Positions 8,421 through 16,038 of a stretch of 64,000 bases of DNA are shown piece after piece. The notes beneath the pieces were generated by a model that did no database searches, was not told the origin of the DNA, and worked only from the letters and a program-made list of their open reading frames with translations. Origin of the DNA: an uncultured Phascolarctobacterium sp. (GTDB lineage: Bacteria > Bacillota > Negativicutes > Acidaminococcales > Acidaminococcaceae). The stretch spans positions 36,402 to 100,401 of the forward strand of contig UQZN01000010.1 of NCBI GenBank assembly GCA_900545535.1, in the 5' to 3' direction. The position numbers and the translations under genes were made by a program. Each line of letters opens with the position of its first letter. Positions within the stretch are counted from its first letter, which is position 1.

Positions 8421-9406
8421 ATCTGTTTTGCCTGCTTTATCGATCCAATTTTTGCAAAATATTCTGGATATGTTTTTTGAGCTATGTCTAAGATACCGTC
8501 ACCTATATATTGCGAAGCCGCATATCTGTAGCGATCTTTTATGATAATGACATTATTATTTTTGATTGCTTTGATGCTCTGCAGTGCCGGGTCTTTTAAA
8601 ACTTCTTTTCTAAAAAGTACGGTATCGCCTTCCTGGGTCGAACTGTAATCTGGAAACATCAAAACGTCAGGGTTGACTTCTACTATTTTTTCTTTGCTTA
8701 GATGTTCACCACGAACAAGGCCCGCTACGGCAGCGCCGTTGATTACGCCGGCATTGATACAGATGTCGTTGAACAGACCTTCTGCACTTCCAAAAACCCC
8801 CAGCAGCGAATACCCCATCAATATCTTTTTTTCTTCTGCCGGTATTGCACCGATCACGTCTTTTACAAGCTTTGTTTTATGATCCAATTCGTCAATTATT
8901 CTGTTTCCCTGCTGCTGTTCATTTACAGCCACCGATAAATTAATTATTCTTTGACGTACCATGTCCAGCGTGGTAGGCACTTTGGTTATATATACCTTTA
9001 GCCCCACATCTTTTAAGGCTTGGATAAATGCTGTGTTTGAGTTTTCCTGCACGATCACAAGGTCGGGTTTAAGGGCAAGAATTTGTTCTACGCTTACTTT
9101 TTGCGGAAGTTTCAGGGGAATCTGCGCAGCTTTATCGATAATCAATGATGTTTTAGGATCAGCAGCTGGTTCCGAGATTGCTGCAATGCGTTTTAAAGGA
9201 ACCATATCTGTGAGTATTTCTTCAAGACTGAGCGTTGTGGCATAGATTCGTTTAGGGGATTCGCTAAAATGCAGAATATTCCCTTTGTCGTCAGTTACCT
9301 GATACTGAGTTTGAACTGCCGTGTTTTCAATAACAGTGTTTGGTTTTTCAAAGCTGCAGCCTGTTACCGCTAGTATCATGATTATTGCTAAAATAAAACT
9401 GCGCAT
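8417..9406 (-). CDS. BtuF/FepB-type substrate-binding lipoprotein
   Basis: A 329-residue class III (helical-backbone) periplasmic binding protein that hands a ligand to an ABC importer. The lipobox is LAVTGC-SFEK (lipid-modified Cys at residue 17). Family features are RIYATTLSLEEILTDMVPLKRIAAIS, the central VSVEQILALKPDLVIVQ and the C-terminal long domain ending in a helix. Members bind cobalamin, haem or ferric siderophores. It stands 32 nt after TonB receptor 2 and overlaps the nitrogenase-like gene. No permease or ATPase gene follows, which is unusual: these must come from elsewhere or the binding protein serves another role. Confidence 0.85.
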   Translation of the reverse strand: MRSFILAIIMILAVTGCSFEKPNTVIENTAVQTQYQVTDDKGNILHFSESPKRIYATTLSLEEILTDMVPLKRIAAISEPAADPKTSLIIDKAAQIPLKLPQKVSVEQILALKPDLVIVQENSNTAFIQALKDVGLKVYITKVPTTLDMVRQRIINLSVAVNEQQQGNRIIDELDHKTKLVKDVIGAIPAEEKKILMGYSLLGVFGSAEGLFNDICINAGVINGAAVAGLVRGEHLSKEKIVEVNPDVLMFPDYSSTQEGDTVLFRKEVLKDPALQSIKAIKNNNVIIIKDRYRYAASQYIGDGILDIAQKTYPEYFAKIGSIKQAKQI

Positions 9407-9438
9407 TCTGTTCTCCTGTCAAAAATTTTTATTGATTT

Positions 9439-11343
9439 TTAAAATAAAATTTTATAACCGATTTCAAAGTTTCTACCTAAAGAAATATACCTGGAAGATA
9501 CATGGGAAGTAATATCTCGTCTATTTAATAAATTATCGACATTTAAGAAAATTTCATGATTTTTTACAGGTCTATAGGCGGCATGTAAGCTTGTGTAGAA
9601 ATAAGGTTTAATCTTCTCTTGATATTTTTGCAAAACACGATCTGCCATAAAACTTCCATTTAGACTTACATTAAATTTATCCTGCTGATAATTTAGTCCG
9701 CCGTTCAACAACCATCTACCATAATTTCTTTTCCACTTACCATCATCTTCATCTGCAGATTTATATTTAGGATTACTGTAAGATACGCCCCAATTACTAC
9801 TGAATCCATTTTTACCAGTTACTTCACAATTAATTTCAATTCCCATGTTTTTTGTATCCTCATTGACTGCATATGTTTCTCCTGTTGCTGCGACAGTAGC
9901 ACCAGTAATAAAATCTTTTACATCACTTTTAAACAGCGCTAACTTCCAGGAATGAATACCAGAAATATATTTTAAACCAGTTTCATAATGCATACCAACT
10001 TCCGGTCTGATTTGTGTATTTTTTATTATCTGATCTTTACCATACATATCAGTCAATGTTGGCAGTGTAAAAGATTTACCTACACTGGCATAAGCACTTA
10101 AATCGTCTGTCATTTTATGTAAATACTGAATCTGTGGAGTAAATTCACTGTAATTAGTACCATCTGGACTACTGCCTGTCCATGTTTCTCTCGCTCCAAG
10201 GATCAGATTATTTTTTTTATCAAATTTATGATCTACCTGTGCAAAAAAAGAATATACATTTCTGTCATAGTCATACTCTAGTTTCGGTTGTTTTTTATAG
10301 GCAGGATCATAGAAGTTATAATAATTATAGCCTTCGTTGTACATTTTTACCCCAACAAGTACTGTATCATTTTTAGTTTCAAATTCTTTCGTTACATCTA
10401 AGCCCATTACCTTATCATCATTTCCGTAGAAATATGCATCTTTAAAAATTATATTATTTTTCCAATAATGATATTTGGTATCAGAACTGGATTTATGATA
10501 AAAAGCATTAGCATTCCAGCCGTCTTTATGATAACTTAGTACAAATTTATATTCTTCTTTATCTAAGAATCTTTTATCAGTTGGCAAGCCAGTACTTGTT
10601 TGATTATAGCTTCTTTTATAATCATAATTATTGTAATCGGCAGTAACTCTCCACGCATCATCAAATTTATAATTCATAGACAGGATAGTTTTTTCACCGC
10701 CTAAAAAATTAAAATATTTATCACCTTCTGAAGTATGGTATATATTACCTTTTTTATTCCAGTTGGCACCAATCCCTAATTTACCTGCTTGTAAAGATGT
10801 CGCATATTTTTGTACTCCATAATTACCTACTGTTGCTGAGATACTATTAGTTCTTTTATTTTTTGTAATAATGTTTATAACACCACCAGTTGCATCACTG
10901 CCATAAAGCACGGCACCACCACCACGTACTATTTCAATACGCTCTACATCTGCAATATTTATTCTGTCAAGATCATAATAACCGGTTCTGACATTTAATG
11001 GCACACCATCAACTAACACCATAGTTCCACGCCGTTTTCCTCTAATTAAAAATTCACCGCCGCCATCTCCTGCAGTTTCTGATTTATAGACAATACCGGC
11101 AGCATATTTTAAAGCACCTTCAACTGTTGTCGCACCTGTATCTTCCAATTGTTTACTTGTATAAACACTTGTCGTAGCAGGTACATCTAAATCTCTTTTT
11201 TCAGTTCTGGTAGCAGTTACAACCATTGGATCCAGAGTAAAAATCTGTTCCGGTTCTTCTGCATGTACTGCTGTGCCCCCCCAGATGACACTACCAGTTA
11301 TCAGTGCTGCCATAAGCGCGCTTTTGTTCAAGCTTTTCTTCAT
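9439..11343 (-). CDS. TonB-dependent outer-membrane receptor 2
   Basis: 634 residues: signal peptide to AVHA-EEPEQIF, TonB-box-like LDPMVVTATR, plug with FLIRGKRRGTMVLVDGVPLN and YGSDATGGVINIITKN, and a barrel ending ...FEIGYKILF with terminal Phe. ATG at 11343 is chosen because AAGGAAG lies about 9 nt upstream. First gene of an operon with a binding lipoprotein and two nitrogenase-like proteins. Expression is under a MerR-type promoter and a cobalamin-riboswitch-like leader. The first 60 residues are almost the same as receptor 1, while the barrels differ strongly, so the two probably import different ligands. Confidence 0.9.
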   Translation of the reverse strand: MKKSLNKSALMAALITGSVIWGGTAVHAEEPEQIFTLDPMVVTATRTEKRDLDVPATTSVYTSKQLEDTGATTVEGALKYAAGIVYKSETAGDGGGEFLIRGKRRGTMVLVDGVPLNVRTGYYDLDRINIADVERIEIVRGGGAVLYGSDATGGVINIITKNKRTNSISATVGNYGVQKYATSLQAGKLGIGANWNKKGNIYHTSEGDKYFNFLGGEKTILSMNYKFDDAWRVTADYNNYDYKRSYNQTSTGLPTDKRFLDKEEYKFVLSYHKDGWNANAFYHKSSSDTKYHYWKNNIIFKDAYFYGNDDKVMGLDVTKEFETKNDTVLVGVKMYNEGYNYYNFYDPAYKKQPKLEYDYDRNVYSFFAQVDHKFDKKNNLILGARETWTGSSPDGTNYSEFTPQIQYLHKMTDDLSAYASVGKSFTLPTLTDMYGKDQIIKNTQIRPEVGMHYETGLKYISGIHSWKLALFKSDVKDFITGATVAATGETYAVNEDTKNMGIEINCEVTGKNGFSSNWGVSYSNPKYKSADEDDGKWKRNYGRWLLNGGLNYQQDKFNVSLNGSFMADRVLQKYQEKIKPYFYTSLHAAYRPVKNHEIFLNVDNLLNRRDITSHVSSRYISLGRNFEIGYKILF

Positions 11344-11399
11344 CAAATTCAACTTCCTTTCAATTTTCAATTTACTTTCACCTTGCTTTAAAAGTGTTA

Positions 11400-11451
11400 A
11401 AAAATAGAAAAGCCCCCTTTTCCAAAAAACAGATAAGGAGGAATAGAGGCT
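11400..11451 (-). terminator. Leader terminator of the TonB2 operon
   Basis: On the minus strand AGCCTCTATTCC (11451-11440) pairs imperfectly with GGAAAAGGGGGCT (11423-11411), followed by TTTCTATTTTTT. It lies just after the riboswitch-like element and before the receptor start, as an expression platform would. Confidence 0.6.
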
Positions 11452-11476
11452 AAATTCGTGCCTGTTCTCCCCTATA

Positions 11477-11596
11477 CTGTCTCTCGCAGAAATAGAGTTA
11501 CTGGTAAAAGCTGACTTAAGCAGTATTTTACTGCTAATACAGCGGCGGGACCGTGTTAGATTCTCACTAACTTTTATTTATTATACATTACCAGTA
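11477..11596 (-). promoter_or_regulatory. Cobalamin-riboswitch-like element, shortened form (E2)
   Basis: On the minus strand a closing stem TACTGGTAA (11596-11588) / TTACCAGTA (11507-11499) encloses a hairpin, the cobalamin core ACACGGTCCCGCCGCTGTA (11556-11538), a second hairpin and AAGTCAGC. It is followed by the hairpin CTGCGAGAGACAG (11489-11477), which also ends the full riboswitch at 3344-3356. The GCCACTG and GGGAAGGC blocks of the large form are absent, so the P7-P12 side domain is missing. A terminator follows. This resembles a compact (class II-like) cobalamin sensor; the ligand is inferred. Confidence 0.7.
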
Positions 11597-11631
11597 TCAA
11601 ATATCAAATTTATTTTTCTACTATGTGTGAT

Positions 11632-11662
11632 ATAATACTATGTATAGTCATTAGACAGTCAA
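11632..11662 (-). promoter_or_regulatory. MerR-type promoter of the TonB2/nitrogenase-like operon
   Basis: TTGACT (11662-11657), a 19-nt spacer containing the dyad ACTAT-AC-ATAGT, then TATTAT (11637-11632). The start would be near 11625, upstream of the whole riboswitch-like leader. A plus-strand TATAAT (11631-11636) for merR overlaps it, so MerR2 binding would affect both directions. Confidence 0.65.
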
Positions 11663-11679
11663 GAGGTTGGTGAAAATTT

Positions 11680-12510
11680 ATGGAGAAAAATAAAAAAAAA
11701 TTATTTACGACCGGTGAGCTGGCTTCTTTATGTAAAATCCACAGAAAAACTTTGCTTTTTTATGACAGGCTTGGTTTGATCACACCGGAATTTATCGATG
11801 CTAACGGTTATCGTTATTATTCGAGAAGGCAGTTTTTTTCTTTAGAAATCATTTTGGCATTACGTAAATTAGATGTATCATTACCTGAAATAGCGGAATA
11901 TCTTAAGCATAAATCCACCTCTAATTACAAAAATTTACTTACAAGACGTGCCAATATATTAGATCAGATTTTATCTGATCTTCAAAAAATGCGTAATGAA
12001 CTCAGCGAGAGAATATGTTTTTTGGAAAATACCGAAACTTTTCCTCTGGAAATAATAACTTTGATAAATGAAGAGGAAGATTATCTTTGTCTAAGTGATC
12101 CGGTGCCACAGAATGCTGATTTAAAAATCAGAACAAAAATTTCCGCTAAACATTTATTAACTTTATCAGATTATATAACTTTTAATAATCACGTTTCTGG
12201 TTATATACTTGATAAAAATTCTTTTCTGGCTTGTGAACGTCCGTATACTAAATATTTTTATCAATCCTTTACACAGCCTTTTGACTTACCTTATTTTTTC
12301 CTTAAACCTGCAGGATTATATGCCACAATTTACTTTAAAGGTATTTATTGCTCGTATGGCAAACCTTATATTGATCAGTTATATAGATATCTACAGGAAA
12401 ACAATTTACAGGCTGTCAGTGATATTTACATGACTTCGATCAGAAATCATTGGGTCACTGATGATAACGGCAGTTATTTAAATAAATTATCAATACAGGT
12501 AAAAAAATAA
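11680..12510 (+). CDS. MerR-family transcriptional regulator (MerR2)
   Basis: 276 residues, paralogous to MerR1 at 172. MerR winged HTH at about residues 9-75 (FTTGELASLCKIHRKTLLFYDRLGL...GYRYYSRRQFFSLEIILALRKLD), a coiled coil (about 80-125), and a C-terminal GyrI/BmrR-like ligand domain with YGKPYIDQLYRYLQENNLQAVSDIYMTSIRNHW. It is divergent from the TonB2 operon; the operon promoter has the 19-bp spacer that MerR activators untwist. The ribosome site AGAGG overlaps the far end of that promoter. It probably activates uptake when a ligand is present. Ligand unknown. Confidence 0.87.
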   Translation: MEKNKKKLFTTGELASLCKIHRKTLLFYDRLGLITPEFIDANGYRYYSRRQFFSLEIILALRKLDVSLPEIAEYLKHKSTSNYKNLLTRRANILDQILSDLQKMRNELSERICFLENTETFPLEIITLINEEEDYLCLSDPVPQNADLKIRTKISAKHLLTLSDYITFNNHVSGYILDKNSFLACERPYTKYFYQSFTQPFDLPYFFLKPAGLYATIYFKGIYCSYGKPYIDQLYRYLQENNLQAVSDIYMTSIRNHWVTDDNGSYLNKLSIQVKK

Positions 12511-12545
12511 AGCAGAACTTTGAAAGTTCTGCTTTATTTTTTTAC
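12509..12545. terminator. Bidirectional terminator between merR2 and the exported repeat protein
   Basis: AAAGCAGAACTT-tga-AAGTTCTGCTTT followed by TATTTTTTTTAC on the plus strand and by TTATTTTTTT on the minus strand. Confidence 0.85.
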
Positions 12546-12546
12546 T

Positions 12547-13329
12547 TTATTCGGTTACGGCTACAGCACCCTGTTCGCTGAAGTTGATAACTGTATTCGC
12601 CGGCAATTCTATTTCAAGGCCATTATTTTTCCACTTTAAAGCTTCTTTAGTCGTGCAGCTGGTTACTTCACCAGCAGGTGTTAAGCTGACTGTACTCTTA
12701 GCTTTAAATTCTACAAAACCGGCATTTTCCATGTCAATGGCATTATTTTGCCAACCTACCGGCCGCAGTTTGGTATCTTCTGCCAGTGTGCCCATCTTTA
12801 CTGCGCCATTATCATAGAAATCCAGAGCTGTACCGCTTTTAAATGCTACAAAGCCATACTCGTTCTCTCCAAGTCCAATTGTTGTTTCGTCGGCAATAGT
12901 GCCGTTGAGAACTGTGCCCTGCTCGCTGAAGGTTACAGCTGTGCCGCCTTTATAACGAATATGTCCATAACTGGATAACGCTATGTTATAGGTGCTGTTG
13001 TTGTTCCAATAACGGTAATAACGCGGGAAAAACGGGCTGCGATTGGTATAGGCTGAAACAAAATAGTAATCGTTAATGATACGCTGCCAGCCCTGCGGCC
13101 GCAGATATGTATCGCTTGCCAGCACACCACTGACAACGGCTCCATTATCATTCAGGCTGGCTGTCGTGCCTTTTTTAAATTTTATCTGATCGCCTACCGA
13201 CCAGCCTTGAGGATAAAGTTCTTCATTCTTTGTAAGAGTTTTGGCTGCTGGGGCTGCAAATACACTGCCGCAGAAAGCGCACAGGCTTAGGACTATTGCA
13301 GTTTTAGCCAGGATCTTTTTTGTTTGCAT
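12547..13329 (-). CDS. Exported MORN-like repeat protein, function unknown
   Basis: 260 residues with a signal peptide (MQTKKILAKTAIVLSLCAFCGSVFA-AP). The mature part has imperfect repeats of about 45 residues with the pattern V.F..GT.V.F...G.V..GTLA.DT.LRP.GW (for example GHIRYKGGTAVTFSEQGTVLNGTIADETTI and GFVAFKSGTALDFYDNGAVKMGTLAEDTKLRPVGW), resembling MORN-type beta-hairpins. ATG at 13329 is chosen with AAAGGA about 10 nt upstream. Probably a soluble periplasmic or surface protein. I know no function for it. It stands alone between two terminators. Confidence 0.75.
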   Translation of the reverse strand: MQTKKILAKTAIVLSLCAFCGSVFAAPAAKTLTKNEELYPQGWSVGDQIKFKKGTTASLNDNGAVVSGVLASDTYLRPQGWQRIINDYYFVSAYTNRSPFFPRYYRYWNNNSTYNIALSSYGHIRYKGGTAVTFSEQGTVLNGTIADETTIGLGENEYGFVAFKSGTALDFYDNGAVKMGTLAEDTKLRPVGWQNNAIDMENAGFVEFKAKSTVSLTPAGEVTSCTTKEALKWKNNGLEIELPANTVINFSEQGAVAVTE

Positions 13330-13529
13330 TGTGATCAGTCCTTTCAATATTTTATGATTCTTAATTTAGCACTTTTATTTTAGTTGTTCCATTTAGTTTA
13401 ATTACAAAAGAACTAAATTATTTTTTTGTTTAATTTTTTAGTTATTGAAAGCGATGTACTGATAGTTTTTACTATTTATATTGTAGCATGTTTTCTTCAT
13501 ATTGATTTCAAATTTTTTGCAAAAAAAAT

Positions 13530-13554
13530 GCTCCCGACTATATTATGCGGGAGC
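13530..13554 (-). terminator. Terminator downstream of DASS carrier 1
   Basis: GCTCCCG (13530-13536) and CGGGAGC (13548-13554) with ATTTTTTTT on the minus strand, about 100 nt past the carrier stop codon. Confidence 0.7.
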
Positions 13555-13653
13555 CTGGATCAAAGCTGTTTATGCCATGTCTCAAAACATAAACGTCTGA
13601 TCCAAAAAGGAGAAGGTATTATAATCTATTTTTGAAGGATAAGATTTAGTAAA

Positions 13654-14931
13654 TTATGCGCTGGCTGGGAAAAACGGCCAGACGACAGGAATAACGATAA
13701 TAGACACTATAAGGCACACTGCTACCAGTCCAGTGCCTGCTTTTAAATAATCCATAAATTTATAACCGCCGGGGCCCAGGACTAAAGTATTGGGCGGCGT
13801 TCCTACCGGAGAAGCAAATGCACAGGAGGAGGCGATCAAAATGGCCATGAGTACCGCTTTGGGCGATGCACCCATTTGCGCAGAAAGTGCAATACCTACC
13901 GGGCATAATAAGGCTTTAGAGGCTGTATTAGACATAAACTGCGTAAGTAAAACCGCAAGCGCAAACAAAACTGCAGTTACTACATACGGTGAAGGATCAC
14001 CGCCCAGCATTTTTACTGTGGCTTCAGCAATCAGTTTGCCAGCGCCGCTGGTATTCATGGCCGTTGCTACAGGAATCATTCCAGCAAAAAGAAAGATCGT
14101 GACCCAGTCGATGGAATTATAGGCTTGCTTTTCTGTAAGGCAACCTGTGAGCACCGCAACAACTGCGCCTACAACTGCAGCGATTTCCAACGGCACGACG
14201 CCTGTCGCCATACTGCCGATAACACCGATCATAATGATCCCACAGATAATCTGCTTTTTAGTGCTCGTTTCATTTTCTAAAATTTCTTCATCGATTTCAA
14301 GATTCAGGTTACTGCTTTCTTTCGGCAGCAGATATTTGCCGATAAACATCATATAAACGATGCCGGCGATAGTAATAGGGATACCGATCCAGGCGTATTC
14401 AAAAAAGCCAAATTGCAATTCCGGCATACCTGCCGCTTTCAAAGCTACGTTAGCCAAAATATTAGGCGGCGTACCAATAAGCGTGATCGTTCCGCCAAGT
14501 CCGGCGGCAAAAGCCAAAGGCATCAATTCGCGTGAAGCTGAAATTTTGGCATTGGCACAGATACCAATAACTACAGGTATCAGACAAGCGGTAGTACCTG
14601 TATTGGAAAGTACTGCGGACATCAGTGCGGCGATGACCATGATACCAAACATCAGGCTGTTTTCACCTTTGCCAAACATCCGGACAACGCCGCCGCCAAT
14701 TTTTTGAGCCAGACCGGTATAAAACATTGCGGCCCCGACTACAAACATACCTCCGAAAAGAACCACGGTCGAATCAGCCAGTCCCAAAAAAATCTGGCTT
14801 TCAGGAACAAGCCCTAAAGCGCAGCAGGCAATCGATGCTCCAATTGCTGTCATTGCCAGAGGAATCATTTCTGTTACAAATAAAAGTGCGACGATCGCTA
14901 ATAATATTAAACATTTGATTGCGGGTGTCAT
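13654..14931 (-). CDS. SLC13/DASS-family Na+:dicarboxylate (or anion) symporter 1
   Basis: A 425-residue membrane carrier with about 11-12 hydrophobic segments and the two DASS sodium/substrate SNT motifs, LSNTGTTACLIP (about residue 108) and MSNTASKALLCP (about 336), plus the paired GTPPN loops (IGTPPNILAN and VGTPPNTLVLGPGG). Members import succinate, malate, citrate or sulfate with Na+. A paralogue lies at 40998-42272 (about 65 percent alike by eye). It follows a 61-residue protein by 11 nt, probably one transcript. The nearby LysR gene under a cobalamin-like element is a candidate regulator. Succinate is a likely substrate in this group but unproven. Confidence 0.88.
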   Translation of the reverse strand: MTPAIKCLILLAIVALLFVTEMIPLAMTAIGASIACCALGLVPESQIFLGLADSTVVLFGGMFVVGAAMFYTGLAQKIGGGVVRMFGKGENSLMFGIMVIAALMSAVLSNTGTTACLIPVVIGICANAKISASRELMPLAFAAGLGGTITLIGTPPNILANVALKAAGMPELQFGFFEYAWIGIPITIAGIVYMMFIGKYLLPKESSNLNLEIDEEILENETSTKKQIICGIIMIGVIGSMATGVVPLEIAAVVGAVVAVLTGCLTEKQAYNSIDWVTIFLFAGMIPVATAMNTSGAGKLIAEATVKMLGGDPSPYVVTAVLFALAVLLTQFMSNTASKALLCPVGIALSAQMGASPKAVLMAILIASSCAFASPVGTPPNTLVLGPGGYKFMDYLKAGTGLVAVCLIVSIIVIPVVWPFFPASA

Positions 14932-14942
14932 TCTTTTCCCTC

Positions 14943-15128
14943 CTATTTTTCTTTAAACAGATTAACATATTGAAACGTGTTTAAAAACAATCTTCCGTCT
15001 TCACCCCGATGCGGAAAAACACTACCTGCAGCCTGCCGGTTTTGAATAGCCCTGTGGTAGTATTTTTTATCAACTTGTTTGAGGAACTCTTTTATTTTAG
15101 ATATTTCTTTCTTATCTTCATCCGGCAT
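14943..15128 (-). CDS. Small protein with VFPHxGExG motif (copy B)
   Basis: 61 residues, ATG at 15128 with AAAGGAGG 8 nt upstream; an ATG eight codons earlier has no ribosome site of its own. The N terminus is charged and helical (MPDEDKKEISKIKEFLKQVDKKYYHRA). The C-terminal half carries NRQAAGSVFPHRGEDGRLFLNTFQ, matching the neighbour at 15441-15641. No signal peptide or membrane segment. Just upstream of DASS carrier 1 and very likely cotranscribed. Function unknown. Confidence 0.7.
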   Translation of the reverse strand: MPDEDKKEISKIKEFLKQVDKKYYHRAIQNRQAAGSVFPHRGEDGRLFLNTFQYVNLFKEK

Positions 15129-15268
15129 TTTTGCTATCCTCCTTTTCGCCATTTTTAAGAGTACCTTTCACTGGAAAAGAGTATATAATAAATTCCTAAA
15201 TAATAAAAATACCTATTCTTCATCAAAGTTATGCTAAATTTGCATACTGTAAAAATCCTGATAAAAAA

Positions 15269-15302
15269 TTGAAACAGATCTGAATTTTCAGATCTGTTTC
15301 AA
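15269..15302 (-). terminator. Terminator after the small gene at 15441
   Basis: TTGAAACAGATCTGAA and TTCAGATCTGTTTCAA form a near-perfect hairpin followed on the minus strand by TTTTTTAT. Confidence 0.85.
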
Positions 15303-15440
15303 TAAAGGAACAGCTTCCCAGTACAGTAACTATTGTTATTAAAATCCATCACAGTAAAATAGTCTTGATATAGTTTCGATAAAAATCACTTTCAAAAATC
15401 TTGCAGTAATTCATCAGCACTCCTAAAATACTGCTGCAGC

Positions 15441-15641
15441 TCATTCTCTTTTGAGAGCCTTAAGTGCTTCAGCCGGAAGTTCACAGCCTTGTACGCGACG
15501 GATAAAGCTGTATCCGCGTTCGCCGCAGTGTGGGAAAACCCTGGCTGCCATTTGGCGTTGTTTACGCAGATGACTGAACAGGAATCCTTCTCCTTCGTTA
15601 TTGATTTTTACGGAATTGTTGGCCATTGTTGCTTCTGTCAT
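15441..15641 (-). CDS. Small protein with VFPHxGExG motif (copy A)
   Basis: 66 residues, ATG at 15641 with AAGGAG 8 nt upstream. It shares RQ.AA.VFPH.GE.G..F....Q with the small protein at 14943-15128: here RQMAARVFPHCGERGYSFIRRVQGCELPAEALKALKRE. No membrane segment or signal. It is monocistronic, with its own terminator, and divergent from the riboswitch-led LysR gene. The pair defines a small family I do not recognise. A regulator-binding protein or a modified peptide are both possible, neither supported. Confidence 0.7.
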   Translation of the reverse strand: MTEATMANNSVKINNEGEGFLFSHLRKQRQMAARVFPHCGERGYSFIRRVQGCELPAEALKALKRE

Positions 15642-15809
15642 CAAAATCACTCCTTAAAAATTTTCTTTATAAGTACCGATAGTGTTTACTGCTTAAGACA
15701 CCTAAAGTATACCCCAGAGCTTAAAATAATAAAAATATCCATTAGGAATTTAAGTTATAACATTTAGGAAAAACTAACAATTATTTTTATGATCAAATAA
15801 TATTTTATA

Positions 15810-15838
15810 TTGACACAGAATAAAGGAGTGATTAAAAT
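15810..15838 (+). promoter_or_regulatory. Sigma70 promoter of the riboswitch-led lysR gene
   Basis: TTGACA (15810-15815), a 17-nt spacer, TAAAAT (15833-15838). Transcription would start near 15845, just before the RNA element. Confidence 0.75.
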
Positions 15839-15859
15839 AAGAGACAGTTACAAGTGAAC

Positions 15860-15960
15860 ATTGCTGAAACAATCCGGCCAAAGTCATTTGATGACACGGT
15901 CCCGCCGCTGTAAAGTCAGCATAGCCAGATTGTTTGTCTTTTGCTGCGAGCGACAGTAAA
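15860..15960 (+). promoter_or_regulatory. Cobalamin-riboswitch-like element, shortened form (E3)
   Basis: Same architecture as E2: closing stem AAACAATC (15867-15874) / GATTGTTT (15928-15935), an inner hairpin GTCAT-TTG-ATGAC, the core ACACGGTCCCGCCGCTGTAA with AAGTCAGC, then the 3' hairpin CTGCGAGCGACAG (15944-15956). No P7-P12 blocks. Its core is identical to E2 over 19 nt while the stems differ in sequence but pair, which is covariation. A terminator follows at 15996-16018, then the lysR ribosome site. Confidence 0.72.
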
Positions 15961-15995
15961 AAAGATCATAACCATTAACTTTGTTTATTTTCTTT

Positions 15996-16018
15996 ACGTC
16001 CGCGCAGGACGTTTTTTT
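15996..16018 (+). terminator. Leader terminator before lysR
   Basis: ACGTCC-gcgca-GGACGT followed by TTTTTTT, between the riboswitch-like element and the GGGAGG ribosome site of lysR. It makes conditional read-through the likely control. Confidence 0.8.
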
Positions 16019-16038
16019 ATTATTGGGAGGTTATTGAA

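Noticed and set aside
11580..11607. TTGATA-16-TATAAT promoter-like pair before TonB receptor 2
   Set aside because: Its start would fall inside the riboswitch-like element, after the 5' arm of the closing stem. The MerR-type promoter at 11632-11662 lies upstream of the whole element and fits better.
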